Shown: one piece after another, positions 43,254 to 52,243 of the stretch
Position numbering within the stretch: position 1 is the first letter of the stretch
Layout of the letters: every line of letters begins with the position of its first letter
Origin: Bacteroidales bacterium
GTDB taxonomy: Bacteria > Bacteroidota > Bacteroidia > Bacteroidales > UBA3824
NCBI GenBank assembly: GCA_017962175.1
Contig: JAGCVU010000187.1
Location: 1 to 56,574 of the forward strand
Length of the DNA stretch: 56,574 nucleotides
Direction of reading: 5' to 3'
The notes under the pieces: model-generated
Told to the model about the DNA's origin: nothing
The model's database searches: none
Seen by the model: the letters and a program-made list of their open reading frames with translations, nothing else
Program-made: the position numbers and the translations under genes

Positions 43254-44840
43254 ATGAAATTAAAGACGAAACTACCGTTGTTTACATCAGTTACAGTGTT
43301 GACCTCAATACTGCTGATTGCGCTGTATTCGATAAACAGTTTCCGTACCAACGCCGAGGAAGATATTCAGAAATTCCGCAGCGACGAAACAGAAATGCTT
43401 ACCAAACAGCTCAAAGACATTGTAAACATAGCCTACGCAATGATTGACCACTCGTACCATTCGAGCAACGAGGTGGGCGTGCGCGAAAACTATGGTTTCG
43501 ATCAAACTGACACCATCGAAGACGAAGTGGTGAAAAAAATCGCAATGAATACCCTAAAAATAACACTCGAAAACCTCCGTGTGCTGCGTTATGGTGTTGA
43601 CGGTTACCTTTGGATCAACGAATACGAACCGCCCTACGTGGTAGTAATGCACGCCTCAATGCCTGCCCTCGAAGGCGACCCGCACGTATTCTATGTGGGC
43701 GATACCGACGAAAACGTGTACGACGCATACGCCGACTGTATCCGAGCCAACAACGGCGAAGGCATTCTTAAATATCAGTTTTACAAACCGGAAACGGGCG
43801 AATGGCTCAACAAAATATCTTTCATCAAACTTTACGAACCCCTCGGATGGGTTATCGGTACAGGTGTGTACGAGGACTATATCGACGAACTTGTTGCCGA
43901 CAAAACCCAAGCGCTCAACAATCGTATCTCCACCCTTGTGGAATTTACCATTATAATAGGTGTACTCCTTATATTAATAGCAACTGTGGTGTTGTACTAC
44001 TTCGGAAATAGTATCACGCAGCCTATCAAAATGATTGAGACGCAGCTATATCAAATGTCGCAAGGACTTGTGGTAAAGAAACTTACGCTTAACCGTAGCG
44101 ACGAAATCGGACAGATGAAAAAATCGCTCGACGCCCTTATCGACGGTTTTGCCTCATACGCCGGATTTGCCCGACAGATTGGTATGGGCAACCTCGACAG
44201 CGAATTTACCCTACTTTCAAACAAAGACAACCTTGGCAACTCACTGCTCGACATGCGCGAATCACTACGCAAAGCACAAGCCGAGGAGGAACGAAGAAAA
44301 GAAGAAAACCGTCGTCGTCAGTGGGCAGCCGAAGGTCTTGCAGTGCTCGGCGATATTATCCGTATGGGTTCGGGCAGCGAAACACAAATGCCATCAGAAT
44401 TGCTCAAAAAGCTTTCGGAATACGTCAACGCGCAAATGGGCGGCATTTTTGTGCTCAACGACCGCGACAAAGACGACATTTATCTCGAACAAGTTGCCAC
44501 CATCGCATACCAAAAGAGCAAATACGTTAAACGTAAACTCTACCCGGGCGACGGTCTTGTAGGTCAATGTTATCTCGAAAAAGAAAAAATCTACATGACC
44601 AAGCTACCCGAAAAATATATTGAGCTACACTCAGGTCTCGGCGATGCCAATCCGCAAAACCTCTTGCTTGTGCCACTCATTATGGAAGAAAAAGTGCTTG
44701 GCGTATTAGAAATAGCCTCCACACATATATTCCAAGACTATCAGGTAGAATTTATCGAGAGGGTTTCGCAATCATTAGCAATTGCCATAGCATCTTCGCG
44801 TATTACATCAACCGTTTCGTTAGAAGCCGAAGCAATATAA
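43254..44840 (+). CDS. Orphan Cache-HAMP-GAF sensor protein without an output domain
   Basis: This 528-aa protein has an N-terminal membrane anchor (about 10-28), an extracytoplasmic Cache domain of the single-cache type (about 35-220, with the F-Y-V-G-D and W-V-I-G-T-G-V-Y-E-D-Y motifs), a second membrane helix (about 230-250), a HAMP segment (about 252-305), a charged coiled-coil helix (about 335-355) and a C-terminal GAF domain (about 365-520). Cache and HAMP are typical of chemoreceptors and kinases, but here no MCP signalling, kinase, GGDEF or HTH domain follows; the protein ends at the GAF fold. It may signal by contacting a separate kinase. The stretch 43036-43253 before it holds no gene and is very AT-rich. 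Confidence 0.75.
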   Translation: MKLKTKLPLFTSVTVLTSILLIALYSINSFRTNAEEDIQKFRSDETEMLTKQLKDIVNIAYAMIDHSYHSSNEVGVRENYGFDQTDTIEDEVVKKIAMNTLKITLENLRVLRYGVDGYLWINEYEPPYVVVMHASMPALEGDPHVFYVGDTDENVYDAYADCIRANNGEGILKYQFYKPETGEWLNKISFIKLYEPLGWVIGTGVYEDYIDELVADKTQALNNRISTLVEFTIIIGVLLILIATVVLYYFGNSITQPIKMIETQLYQMSQGLVVKKLTLNRSDEIGQMKKSLDALIDGFASYAGFARQIGMGNLDSEFTLLSNKDNLGNSLLDMRESLRKAQAEEERRKEENRRRQWAAEGLAVLGDIIRMGSGSETQMPSELLKKLSEYVNAQMGGIFVLNDRDKDDIYLEQVATIAYQKSKYVKRKLYPGDGLVGQCYLEKEKIYMTKLPEKYIELHSGLGDANPQNLLLVPLIMEEKVLGVLEIASTHIFQDYQVEFIERVSQSLAIAIASSRITSTVSLEAEAI

Positions 44841-44937
44841 TTATAGTTTTTCTATTGTCGCAACTATCACATACAGCGGCAATAAACATATCGACAGATA
44901 AAAGATACACAAAAACAAAAAAAAACTATCCAAAAAA

Positions 44938-44968
44938 TTTGCAGTTTATCAAAAAGCCTGTACCTTTG
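44938..44968 (+). promoter_or_regulatory. Consensus promoter of the tRNA-Pro gene
   Basis: TTTG (44938-44941), 19 bp, then TACCTTTG (44961-44968): a perfect match to the Bacteroidota sigma-ABfr consensus. Confidence 0.8.
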
Positions 44969-44998
44969 CACCGTTGTTTTAAAGCAACCACCAATAAT

Positions 44999-45072
44999 CG
45001 GGGTATAGCGCAGTTGGCTAGCGTACTTGCATGGGGTGCAAGTGGTCGTGCGTTCGAGTCGCACTACTCCGA
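44999..45072 (+). tRNA. tRNA-Pro (GGG anticodon)
   Basis: A 74-nt cloverleaf with acceptor stem CGGGGTA/TACTCCG (one G-U pair), a C1-G72 pair as usual for tRNA-Pro, anticodon stem CTTGC/GCAAG and loop ATGGGGT giving anticodon GGG with G37. The T-arm contains G-T-T-C-G-A-G-T-C. CCA is not encoded. It is expressed from its own promoter and followed by a strong terminator. Confidence 0.92.
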
Positions 45073-45074
45073 CG

Positions 45075-45106
45075 AAAAAAGCCGTTGAAAATTCAACGGC
45101 TTTTTT
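45075..45106. terminator. Terminator after tRNA-Pro
   Basis: AAAAAAGCCGTTGAA pairs perfectly with TTCAACGGCTTTTTT across AA. The T-run on both strands means it can also end the convergent TlpA-like gene. Confidence 0.9.
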
Positions 45107-45126
45107 GTTATGTGTGGTTACTAATT

Positions 45127-46608
45127 TTATTCTGCCAACTTTATTCCTTCCAAACGGATGCAACTGGGGCAGTCGCCTTCGATAAAGTCAAATTCTTTGA
45201 TTCCTTTGGGCAACGGCTTGAACGTCAAGCGGCAAGGCATCATGCCAGCGTTAAAATCAGTAAAAGTATTGAGTCCGATGCTCGACGAAATGAGTTCGCA
45301 AGTGGTTTTACCATTGTTGCAACGCAGTGTTGTGCCCTCGTTGATGCTGTAGTATACTGATGAAACATTCAATACTGTTGAATCCTTGTAGAGCTCTACA
45401 CTTTCGAGCCATAGACCCCTCATTTTTTTGATATCGGGATTATTTACCACTGCAACACCCTTTTCTGTTTTGTATTCAGGAGCAAACGCGCCGGCTTTTT
45501 TAGCACAAGTGATTACCCAGCCAATATCGTACCCCTGCACAATGTCCTCGATAACGCCATCGGGGTTGACAAAATAAAAAGTTGGATAACAAGAAATCTT
45601 GTTGATGGCAAAAAGTCCGTTCTTTTGGTCACGGTCGTTGTAGAGCGGACTTACAAACTTCTCTTCGGCAACCATCTGCGCAAACTGCTCAGGGGTATCG
45701 AGAGTTATGTCGATAATTTCCATATTACTGTTGATACCTTTATTGTAGAGATACTTGATGGCTTGGCTAAACAGTCTGCAAGGACCGCAGTAGTAAGTGC
45801 TGAACTCCAATAGTGTCCATTTGCCACGGTAGTCGGCCAAATGATGCACATTGCCGTCGATGTCGTAAAGGTCGTAATCGATTACCACATCGCCCACAGC
45901 GGGTGTTTTTCCGTGAAGCGCATAGTCGAGAGCCTTGCCCTCCTTGGAATTTTTGTACTCGTCGGGCAGCTTGTTGAACATAGCCTCCACTTGACCAAAA
46001 AACTTGTAGTCCGCGCCATAGTAGTTGATAGCGCCTGTTTTGCCGCACAATTCTTCAAACATATATTTGTCAACAGGAAGGCTCTGCAATGTAGCCATTT
46101 TGATATCGTCAATCTGGTCGTAGAGGGCATTGGTTTTATCTCGATTTTGTTGTCTACCTTCCTCAGTGGTAACAGTGTCAGAGAATAGACGGATTTCGTC
46201 TCTTTGCTTATAAAGTTCTTTCACAGGATCCATCATCTTGTTTTCAAAAGCCTGACGCGGATTCTTGCTGTCGATAGTCCACATGCTCGGGCAAACTCCA
46301 GAACCAGTAACCGTGGCAGTGTATCCGTCCTGAACAAAAATTCTCATTGATGCGGAATAAAACTTATAGTTATCTTTCTGTACCAAAACATAGTACAGAG
46401 TATTATCAGTAACGGTGTCACATTTAATAGTGAACTTCCGGTCGGTGGTGTTCGACGAATCACGATAGATAGGGTCGTCAGAAAGTCCCATTTCTACAAT
46501 AAATCCCTCGGGGATGTCGGAGAGGTTAACCTCAATTTTGGTTTCGCCTTTTTGGCACGAAACCATTGCCGCCAATGCTGTAGCGGCGAAAATAAGTTTC
46601 AGTTTCAT
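45127..46608 (-). CDS. TlpA-like thioredoxin-fold lipoprotein (CGPC)
   Basis: The ATG at 46608 is chosen because it begins a lipoprotein signal (K-L-K-L-I-F-A-A, lipobox A-M-V-S-C); the longer reading from 46659 adds a hydrophilic stretch. The ~493-aa protein has an N-terminal DUF4369-like beta domain, a helical middle and a TlpA domain with the Y-Y-C-G-P-C-R active site and the cis-proline C-Y-P-T, followed by a ~140-residue C-terminal extension without known motif that carries another C-x-x-C (D-C-P-S-C-I) near the end. It is probably an outer-membrane-anchored thiol oxidoreductase. It diverges from the DUF4139 gene. Confidence 0.8.
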   Translation of the reverse strand: MKLKLIFAATALAAMVSCQKGETKIEVNLSDIPEGFIVEMGLSDDPIYRDSSNTTDRKFTIKCDTVTDNTLYYVLVQKDNYKFYSASMRIFVQDGYTATVTGSGVCPSMWTIDSKNPRQAFENKMMDPVKELYKQRDEIRLFSDTVTTEEGRQQNRDKTNALYDQIDDIKMATLQSLPVDKYMFEELCGKTGAINYYGADYKFFGQVEAMFNKLPDEYKNSKEGKALDYALHGKTPAVGDVVIDYDLYDIDGNVHHLADYRGKWTLLEFSTYYCGPCRLFSQAIKYLYNKGINSNMEIIDITLDTPEQFAQMVAEEKFVSPLYNDRDQKNGLFAINKISCYPTFYFVNPDGVIEDIVQGYDIGWVITCAKKAGAFAPEYKTEKGVAVVNNPDIKKMRGLWLESVELYKDSTVLNVSSVYYSINEGTTLRCNNGKTTCELISSSIGLNTFTDFNAGMMPCRLTFKPLPKGIKEFDFIEGDCPSCIRLEGIKLAE

Positions 46609-46718
46609 TGCTTTAGTGTTTTTGAAGTTGTGTTTAATGATGTTTTGCCCAATAGACAACTAAATACCCAAAATATTACAGCCAAAAAGAAAAAAAATTG
46701 AAATAATATAAATATTTC

Positions 46719-46726
46719 TATTTTTG
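46719..46726 (+). promoter_or_regulatory. -7 element (TATTTTTG) of the DUF4139 gene
   Basis: TATTTTTG fits TAnnTTTG, with ATTG 18 bp upstream as a partial -33 element and the start codon 41 bp downstream. Confidence 0.5.
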
Positions 46727-46767
46727 TAGCAACAAACAAAGCTATCAACCTCAAATTCCGCAACAAT

Positions 46768-48660
46768 ATGAAACAAAGACAATTTCTCAAACTCCTGCTT
46801 ATAGGTGTGTTGTTTTCCTCATTTATCAACGCTGAGGCGCAAAATGTGGAGACCAATATTCAATCGGTAACCGTCTACCGCAAAGGTGCAATGGTGGAGC
46901 GAAGCGGCAAAATAGACCTTAAAAAAGGTTCTAACACGCTCTATCTCAACAATCTTAGCACCGAACTCGACCCTAATACCCTGCGCATCGGCATCAACAA
47001 CAAAAACGCTAAAATACTTTCGGTAAAGCACGAAATTGTGGTGGTTAACAACAACTTAGCACAGGCTAAAAATACTGCCGCCGACAAACGAATAGCATTG
47101 CTCAAAGATTCATTAACATACTATAATGCACAACTTTCTGTTTTGAATCAAGAAGAAGAACTTATTACAACAAACCGTAATATTGGTGGTCAGCAAAACG
47201 GCGTTTCCCCTGCGGCATTAAAGGCGATGACCGATTTTTACAAAAAAGAACTCACCGAAATTGAAACCAAAAGAATCATTATCAATAAAAAAATCCAATA
47301 TTCTAAAACCGAAACACTTCGTCTTTTACAAGAAAAACACAACCGTCAAAAGAACCTTCAACGCAAAGACAGCCGTGTAAAACTTATTATCGAATCCGAC
47401 AATGCACTATCATCTGTGCCTGTTTCTTTGAGTTATATAATTTTCAACGCAAGTTGGGAACCTTTTTACGAAGTTCGTGTAGATAAAACCGACCGCCCAC
47501 TCGATTTGGTTTACGGCGCACATATCCGACAATCATCCACCGAAGATTGGAACTCTGTAAACCTTACCGTGTCTACTGGCGACCCTTCAATAGGCAATGC
47601 CGCTCCTGAATTTGACCCGATGTACCTGCCTCCTGTAAGAAAAATTAACAACAACAAACCTTGGACTCCACCCACTTCTAACCTTGTGTACGGTATTGTC
47701 ACCGATAAAAATACTAAAGAACCGTTAGTAGGTGTTACCTTGGTTGAAACGGGCACGACGAATGGCACTATCACTGACATTGACGGCAAATTTCAATTAG
47801 AAATGCAAAACACACGAAACACGCTAACATTCAGTTATATTGGATATTTTACTATTGACGTAAAACCATCAGAAGATATGCAAGTATCTCTTGAAGAAGA
47901 TGTAGCTTCATTAGATGAAGTTGTGGTTATTGGATATGGCACTCAGCGAAAATCAGATATTGTCAGTGAGATAGTGTCAATAGATCCTTCTCCACGAGAG
48001 GTTAAATACAACGAACCTGAGAAAAATATTCCATTAGAACTAACTGATACACAAACATCTACCGAATTTAAAATAGACTTACCTTATACAATTCCATCCG
48101 ACGACAAAGTATACGATGTGTTGATGCTTACATATCATATCGATGCCAACTACCGTTGTATCAGCTTTCCGCGACAGTCTACTGATGCTTACTTGCTTGC
48201 CGACTTAACCAATTTTTCGCAATATCCGATTCTTAAAGGCAGTGCGTATGTATATCTCGACAATGCTTATCAGGGCGAATGTGAGATTGCTCCCGACTTT
48301 GCCGCCGACACACTCTCTATTACCATTGGTCGCGACAAAGATATAGCCATCAATCGTCAGGCAGTTAAGGAGTTTACTTCAAAAAAATTCATAGGCTCTA
48401 CCATCAAAGTTACCAAATGCTACGAAATCACTATCAAAAACAACAAACGTTCGGCTGAAAATGTTGAAGTAGTTGACCAATATCCTTTGCCCAAATATTC
48501 CGACATCAAAGTAGAACTTACCGACAATGGAGGTGCTAAGGTAGATACCGAAAAAGGAAAACTAACTTGGATGCTAAAACTTGAACCGCAAGAGAAAAAA
48601 GTTCTGCGTTTTAGTTACGAGGTAAAATATCCAAAGAGTTACAATTTTGCTGTGGAATAA
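46768..48660 (+). CDS. DUF4139 (MuiA-like) protein carrying an inserted SusC-type N-terminal module
   Basis: This 630-aa exported protein (signal peptide about 1-25, ending A-E-A-Q) begins with a DUF4140-type domain (V-T-V-Y-R-K-G-A), then a coiled coil and a DUF4139 beta region (S-W-E-P-F-Y-E-V-R-V-D near 231-241). Within this, residues about 310-410 form a carboxypeptidase-regulatory-like domain followed by L-D-E-V-V-V-I-G-Y-G-T-Q, the linker that joins the N-terminal domain to the plug in SusC proteins. No plug or barrel follows; the DUF4139 fold resumes near 430. Family function is unknown (mucoidy inhibitor A relatives). The graft suggests contact with TonB or with an outer-membrane complex. 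Confidence 0.75.
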   Translation: MKQRQFLKLLLIGVLFSSFINAEAQNVETNIQSVTVYRKGAMVERSGKIDLKKGSNTLYLNNLSTELDPNTLRIGINNKNAKILSVKHEIVVVNNNLAQAKNTAADKRIALLKDSLTYYNAQLSVLNQEEELITTNRNIGGQQNGVSPAALKAMTDFYKKELTEIETKRIIINKKIQYSKTETLRLLQEKHNRQKNLQRKDSRVKLIIESDNALSSVPVSLSYIIFNASWEPFYEVRVDKTDRPLDLVYGAHIRQSSTEDWNSVNLTVSTGDPSIGNAAPEFDPMYLPPVRKINNNKPWTPPTSNLVYGIVTDKNTKEPLVGVTLVETGTTNGTITDIDGKFQLEMQNTRNTLTFSYIGYFTIDVKPSEDMQVSLEEDVASLDEVVVIGYGTQRKSDIVSEIVSIDPSPREVKYNEPEKNIPLELTDTQTSTEFKIDLPYTIPSDDKVYDVLMLTYHIDANYRCISFPRQSTDAYLLADLTNFSQYPILKGSAYVYLDNAYQGECEIAPDFAADTLSITIGRDKDIAINRQAVKEFTSKKFIGSTIKVTKCYEITIKNNKRSAENVEVVDQYPLPKYSDIKVELTDNGGAKVDTEKGKLTWMLKLEPQEKKVLRFSYEVKYPKSYNFAVE

Positions 48661-48663
48661 GCG

Positions 48664-50100
48664 CTATTCTATATTATTGTTTTTTACTTCTTCTTCAGCA
48701 GCAGCGGCTTCTTTTTCCGCTTTAAGTCTCTTACGAATAATGCGGTAGCTGATGGAGGCGGTGATGATAAAGGCTAAGATGCTGTTGACCATAAAGAGTG
48801 TGTCGGGTTGAAGGGTGATGCCGTTGAATACGTTGAGAAAGGCTTTTACCACGTTTGATAAGCCAAGCACCCATGTTACCCATGTTACTATTATCATCAA
48901 AACGTTTGAAACCCAACCATTTAAATGGCATTTGCCCATAATCGACGAATCGTTTACCACCATAAAGAGAAACATACTTACAAACGGTAAAATCAATCCG
49001 TTGAAGGCTTGTGCAGCAATAATCGCCGGCACGGGACTTATCTGCAAAAATCCCAATACCACGCCAATGGTCAAAACTGCATAAGCAATCCATTTAAAAC
49101 GACCGGTAGAACCAGCAGTTTCGGTATCTTTTTTGGCTTCTAAATCTTTGTTGAAAATACTGTTGGCTGTAAGTGCCGACGACAATGGTGCGGTAATGGC
49201 ACTTGTAAATCCGGCTGCAAACATACCAAATCCAAAAATATAAACTGCCCACTGACCAATGCCGAGTGCAAGAGTATCGGAAAGCAATTTGTAAGAGAAG
49301 GGCAAGTTTTTAATAGCCTCGGGACTAAGTCCGCGGGTCATTTCGGTGCCCACAGCAAGTATCGCCATAGATATAAAGCCGCCGAGTATTACAGCCACCG
49401 AAATACCTATACGCATATCTTTAATGGTGGTATCTTTTTGCACCACGTTAGAGCCGAGGAAAAGGTCGTAAGGAACAACTGTTGTGCCCACAAGACCAAG
49501 AACAAGAAGTCCGGCTCCTGAGGTTTCGGGCAATGTGGGAACAAACAATCCGTGCATAATTTCGCCAACGGGAGGTTGTGCAAAAGCCGCTGTGGTAATG
49601 AACGTTATGCCCATTATAAACACAAAACTACCCATAAAGTTGGCCATCGAACGCAGTGATTTTAAGCTCAACGCCAAACCCGCAACAAGGGCTATAGCAC
49701 CAACAATCCACCGCTTGTCTAAATGGGGAAATACGAGCGAAAGTCCCTCCACCGATCCGAGAATGTTGCCGGTTTCGTAGGCGGCGCAGCCTAAAATAAT
49801 AGCGCCAACAATAAGAATAAGCACAGGAATTTGCGCTTTTTTGCCTGAATAATGATGCTTGATAGATTGTCCGAGGTTCATACCTGAATAAATAGTGCTT
49901 CGGGCACTTGCCTCTTGCAATATCAAGCATGCGAATGTGGCAAACAGAAGGGCCCACAAAAGCTGAAACTGAAAATCAGCTCCGGCCTTTGTGGCAGTAG
50001 TAACAGTACCCGGTCCGATAAATGCAGCCGAAATAATCGACCAGAACAGGATATTGAGTACTCTGCTTTTAACTTTTGAAAATAAGCCCTTTTTGCCCAT
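48664..50100 (-). CDS. Nramp-family divalent-metal transporter with atypical binding-site motifs
   Basis: This 478-aa protein has about 11-12 membrane helices and begins with the Nramp-type F-I-G-P-G-T-V. The canonical metal site is changed: the D-P-G-N of helix 1 is replaced by G-A-D-F at the same distance from G-P-G, and the M-P-H-N of helix 6 reads V-P-Y-D (V-P-Y-D-L-F-L-G-S-N). The usual Met and His ligands are therefore missing, as in Nramp-related proteins reported to carry magnesium or other ions. The overall fold and length agree with Nramp. The substrate is probably not the usual Mn2+/Fe2+, by inference. The stop lies 3 bp from that of the convergent DUF4139 gene, with no terminator between. 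Confidence 0.85.
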   Translation of the reverse strand: MGKKGLFSKVKSRVLNILFWSIISAAFIGPGTVTTATKAGADFQFQLLWALLFATFACLILQEASARSTIYSGMNLGQSIKHHYSGKKAQIPVLILIVGAIILGCAAYETGNILGSVEGLSLVFPHLDKRWIVGAIALVAGLALSLKSLRSMANFMGSFVFIMGITFITTAAFAQPPVGEIMHGLFVPTLPETSGAGLLVLGLVGTTVVPYDLFLGSNVVQKDTTIKDMRIGISVAVILGGFISMAILAVGTEMTRGLSPEAIKNLPFSYKLLSDTLALGIGQWAVYIFGFGMFAAGFTSAITAPLSSALTANSIFNKDLEAKKDTETAGSTGRFKWIAYAVLTIGVVLGFLQISPVPAIIAAQAFNGLILPFVSMFLFMVVNDSSIMGKCHLNGWVSNVLMIIVTWVTWVLGLSNVVKAFLNVFNGITLQPDTLFMVNSILAFIITASISYRIIRKRLKAEKEAAAAEEEVKNNNIE

Positions 50101-50132
50101 TTTTATAATGCTTTTAGCTTGAAACTAATCAG

Positions 50133-50654
50133 TTAGAAATCCAAAATCATTCTTTTGCTCATATACTGCATAATGTCCTCTTCGTTGAGTTCGCGTTTCT
50201 TTTCTTCGAGGAGGAATTTGCCAATAACGTCAACATTGTCTTGAAACTTTTTGTAATCGCCACCCATAATTTTGATAGGTTCATTGCGACGGCGATAGTA
50301 AAAGCAAAGTTCAGCATTGTCGAGGTTGAAATTATGATCGGGGTTCTTTTCTACCGACCAAGTGGGGATAAGAGTAAGGTCGTAACCTTTGGGAAATTCA
50401 CCGGAGTGCGACTCTAAGTGATTGATACGCTGCAGGCACGAGTAGTCTACAAGATGAACTTCGCCAACGGTAAATGCCGTATGGTCTTTGGTGTCGATGT
50501 AAACGCTTCCGTTTTCGGCCATCATAAGTTGACCGCGACTGTAATAAGTGCCTTTGAAAGTGCTTCCGCCCATATAGAAGTCGAACCTTTCACCTTTGAG
50601 GAGTGTTCCAAATACAAACACTCTGATGATATGGAACTTTTGATTGTTGATCAT
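50133..50654 (-). CDS. Gamma-glutamylcyclotransferase-fold (AIG2/GGCT-like) protein
   Basis: This 173-aa protein starts F-V-F-G-T-L-L-K-G-E, the GGCT glycine-rich substrate loop (usually Y-G-T-L), followed by G-T-Y-Y-S-R-G-Q-L and the I-N-H-L-E-S-H segment that contains the conserved catalytic Glu of GGCT enzymes. The C-terminal ~60 residues add helices. Members release 5-oxoproline from gamma-glutamyl compounds or act on other amides; the substrate cannot be read here. It lies 32 bp upstream of the Nramp-like gene on the same strand, so the two may form an operon. The 213 bp upstream hold no gene. Confidence 0.75.
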   Translation of the reverse strand: MINNQKFHIIRVFVFGTLLKGERFDFYMGGSTFKGTYYSRGQLMMAENGSVYIDTKDHTAFTVGEVHLVDYSCLQRINHLESHSGEFPKGYDLTLIPTWSVEKNPDHNFNLDNAELCFYYRRRNEPIKIMGGDYKKFQDNVDVIGKFLLEEKKRELNEEDIMQYMSKRMILDF

Positions 50655-50867
50655 TTTTTTGTTTATTAATAATGATGATTCTGTTTGTTATCTTTTTATA
50701 GAAAAATTTATGCCAAATAATCAAAATGGAGGGTGTAATTGTCAAAAAAAAGGGGCTTATTATAAAAAATAAACCCCTAAAATTATCACTATGGTAACTA
50801 TGTATAAACTATCTTAAAATTCAAATTTAGCTGACAGTGTTAATAGCCTTGATTGTCAAGCAATTAT

Positions 50868-51842
50868 CTATTCCTCGTAAATATTTTGATCCTTAGAGGC
50901 TTCCAATAACTTCTGATATTCTTCTTCGCTTAATCCGTCTTTATAGAAGTTTATCGGGTTTACAGGGTTGTTGTTGATTCTAACTTCGTAGTGGAGGTGC
51001 GGGCTTGTAGAAAGGCCTGTGCTACCTACAAGAGCAATCACGTCGCCACGGTTAACTTTCTGACCGGTTTCAACAAGCAACTTGCTGCAGTGACCGTAAA
51101 CTGTCATATAACCGTATCCGTGGTTGATTTTTACTACGTTGCCATAACCGGTTTGAACGCCGGAATAAACAACCGTTCCACTACCCGATGCGTAAATGGG
51201 TGTGCCGGTGGCTGCGGTGAGGTCAACTCCCGCATGAAGTCTTGAATAATGGAGTATGGGGTGGAATCTCATACCGAATGGAGATCCGAATCTGATAAAG
51301 TCTTTTGTGGCAATGGGCCTAATAGAAGGAATGCAGGCCAACATTTTTTCTTTTTCTTTTACGAGGTCAACTACCTCGTCGAATGATTTCGACTGTACAA
51401 CAATTTCGCGTGATATTACGTCAAGTTTGTAAGCCGTTTCTACCATTGTGTTGGAGTTGTCGTAACCACGGTAAATTTCGTAGCGGTCAACACCACCGAA
51501 GCCTCCTCGACGTTCTAATTGTGAAACCGGTTTTGCTTCGAATATGGCTCTGTAGACATTGTCGTCGCGGTTTTGAATCTGAGCAAGTTCATCTTCGCAT
51601 TTCATTATGCCTTGATTGAGCTGCTCGAACTGTTTTTTCAAATTTTCATTTTCTACACGAGCATCGCGCTCTGCGGGAGATCCTATATAATAGGTGGCTG
51701 CTGTGCCTAATCCTATGCCCAACACCGCCGAAAACGCTATCTTTGGTAATACTTTTTGATATATAAACTTACTTAGCGAAAATTTTTCTTCTTCAAACCT
51801 CAATGTCTTGGGGTTAAATTTATATTTTACTTTTTTTATCAT
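50868..51842 (-). CDS. Membrane-anchored M23 peptidase (LytM-type)
   Basis: This 324-aa protein has a membrane anchor (about 25-50), a coiled coil (about 55-95) and a C-terminal M23 domain (about 190-310) with the zinc ligands in H-A-G-V-D and P-H-L-H-Y-E-V. Such enzymes cleave cross-linked peptidoglycan and act in division or envelope maintenance. The G-x-R-x-H-P motif before the first ligands is intact, so it is expected to be active rather than an EnvC-like scaffold. Its consensus promoter is at 51914-51944, and the divergent mltG gene is also a peptidoglycan enzyme. Confidence 0.9.
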   Translation of the reverse strand: MIKKVKYKFNPKTLRFEEEKFSLSKFIYQKVLPKIAFSAVLGIGLGTAATYYIGSPAERDARVENENLKKQFEQLNQGIMKCEDELAQIQNRDDNVYRAIFEAKPVSQLERRGGFGGVDRYEIYRGYDNSNTMVETAYKLDVISREIVVQSKSFDEVVDLVKEKEKMLACIPSIRPIATKDFIRFGSPFGMRFHPILHYSRLHAGVDLTAATGTPIYASGSGTVVYSGVQTGYGNVVKINHGYGYMTVYGHCSKLLVETGQKVNRGDVIALVGSTGLSTSPHLHYEVRINNNPVNPINFYKDGLSEEEYQKLLEASKDQNIYEE

Positions 51843-51913
51843 AACTGATAATTTTGGTTTCTAATCAAACAGGTTAATTAAATAACCATTGCTTCGTTTG
51901 ATTTATCTTGGTG

Positions 51914-51944
51914 CAAATTTAAGCACTTTTTTTTAAAAAGCAAA
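51914..51944 (-). promoter_or_regulatory. Consensus promoter of the M23 peptidase gene
   Basis: On the - strand TTTG (51941-51944), 19 bp, then TAAATTTG (51914-51921). The leader is about 65 nt. Confidence 0.75.
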
Positions 51945-52184
51945 CGTTTTTGCCGTTTTTTTATTCCGGCGGTTGACAAAAGATCAAATGTATTGTTTCT
52001 TTTACATCTATAAAACATTGATTGATAACAAATTCTAATCAATTTTGTAAATTATGAAAAAATACTTTCTTTAACGTAAACTTAATATTAAGCACAACGG
52101 CTTTTTATGCTTTTTTGCTCAAAAATAATCCACTTTCCCAATGGTAAATTTTCATTATTCAAAAAACGTACCAACTAAATAAAG
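51945..52184. other. Gene-free AT-rich stretch between divergent promoters
   Basis: Between the M23 and mltG promoters I see long A/T runs and no reading frame, palindrome or tRNA. It may hold regulatory sites for the two divergent peptidoglycan genes, but none is recognisable. Confidence 0.5.
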
Positions 52185-52216
52185 GTTGCCTTTCTCGAAA
52201 AAAAGTGCTAAAATTG
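52185..52216 (+). promoter_or_regulatory. Probable promoter of mltG
   Basis: GTTG (52185-52188) is followed after 20 bp by TAAAATTG (52209-52216), close to TAnnTTTG. Transcription would start near 52223, which supports the ATG at 52244 and rules out the longer reading from 52205. Confidence 0.5.
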
Positions 52217-52243
52217 CAGCCTGAATCAATTAGTCATACTAAA

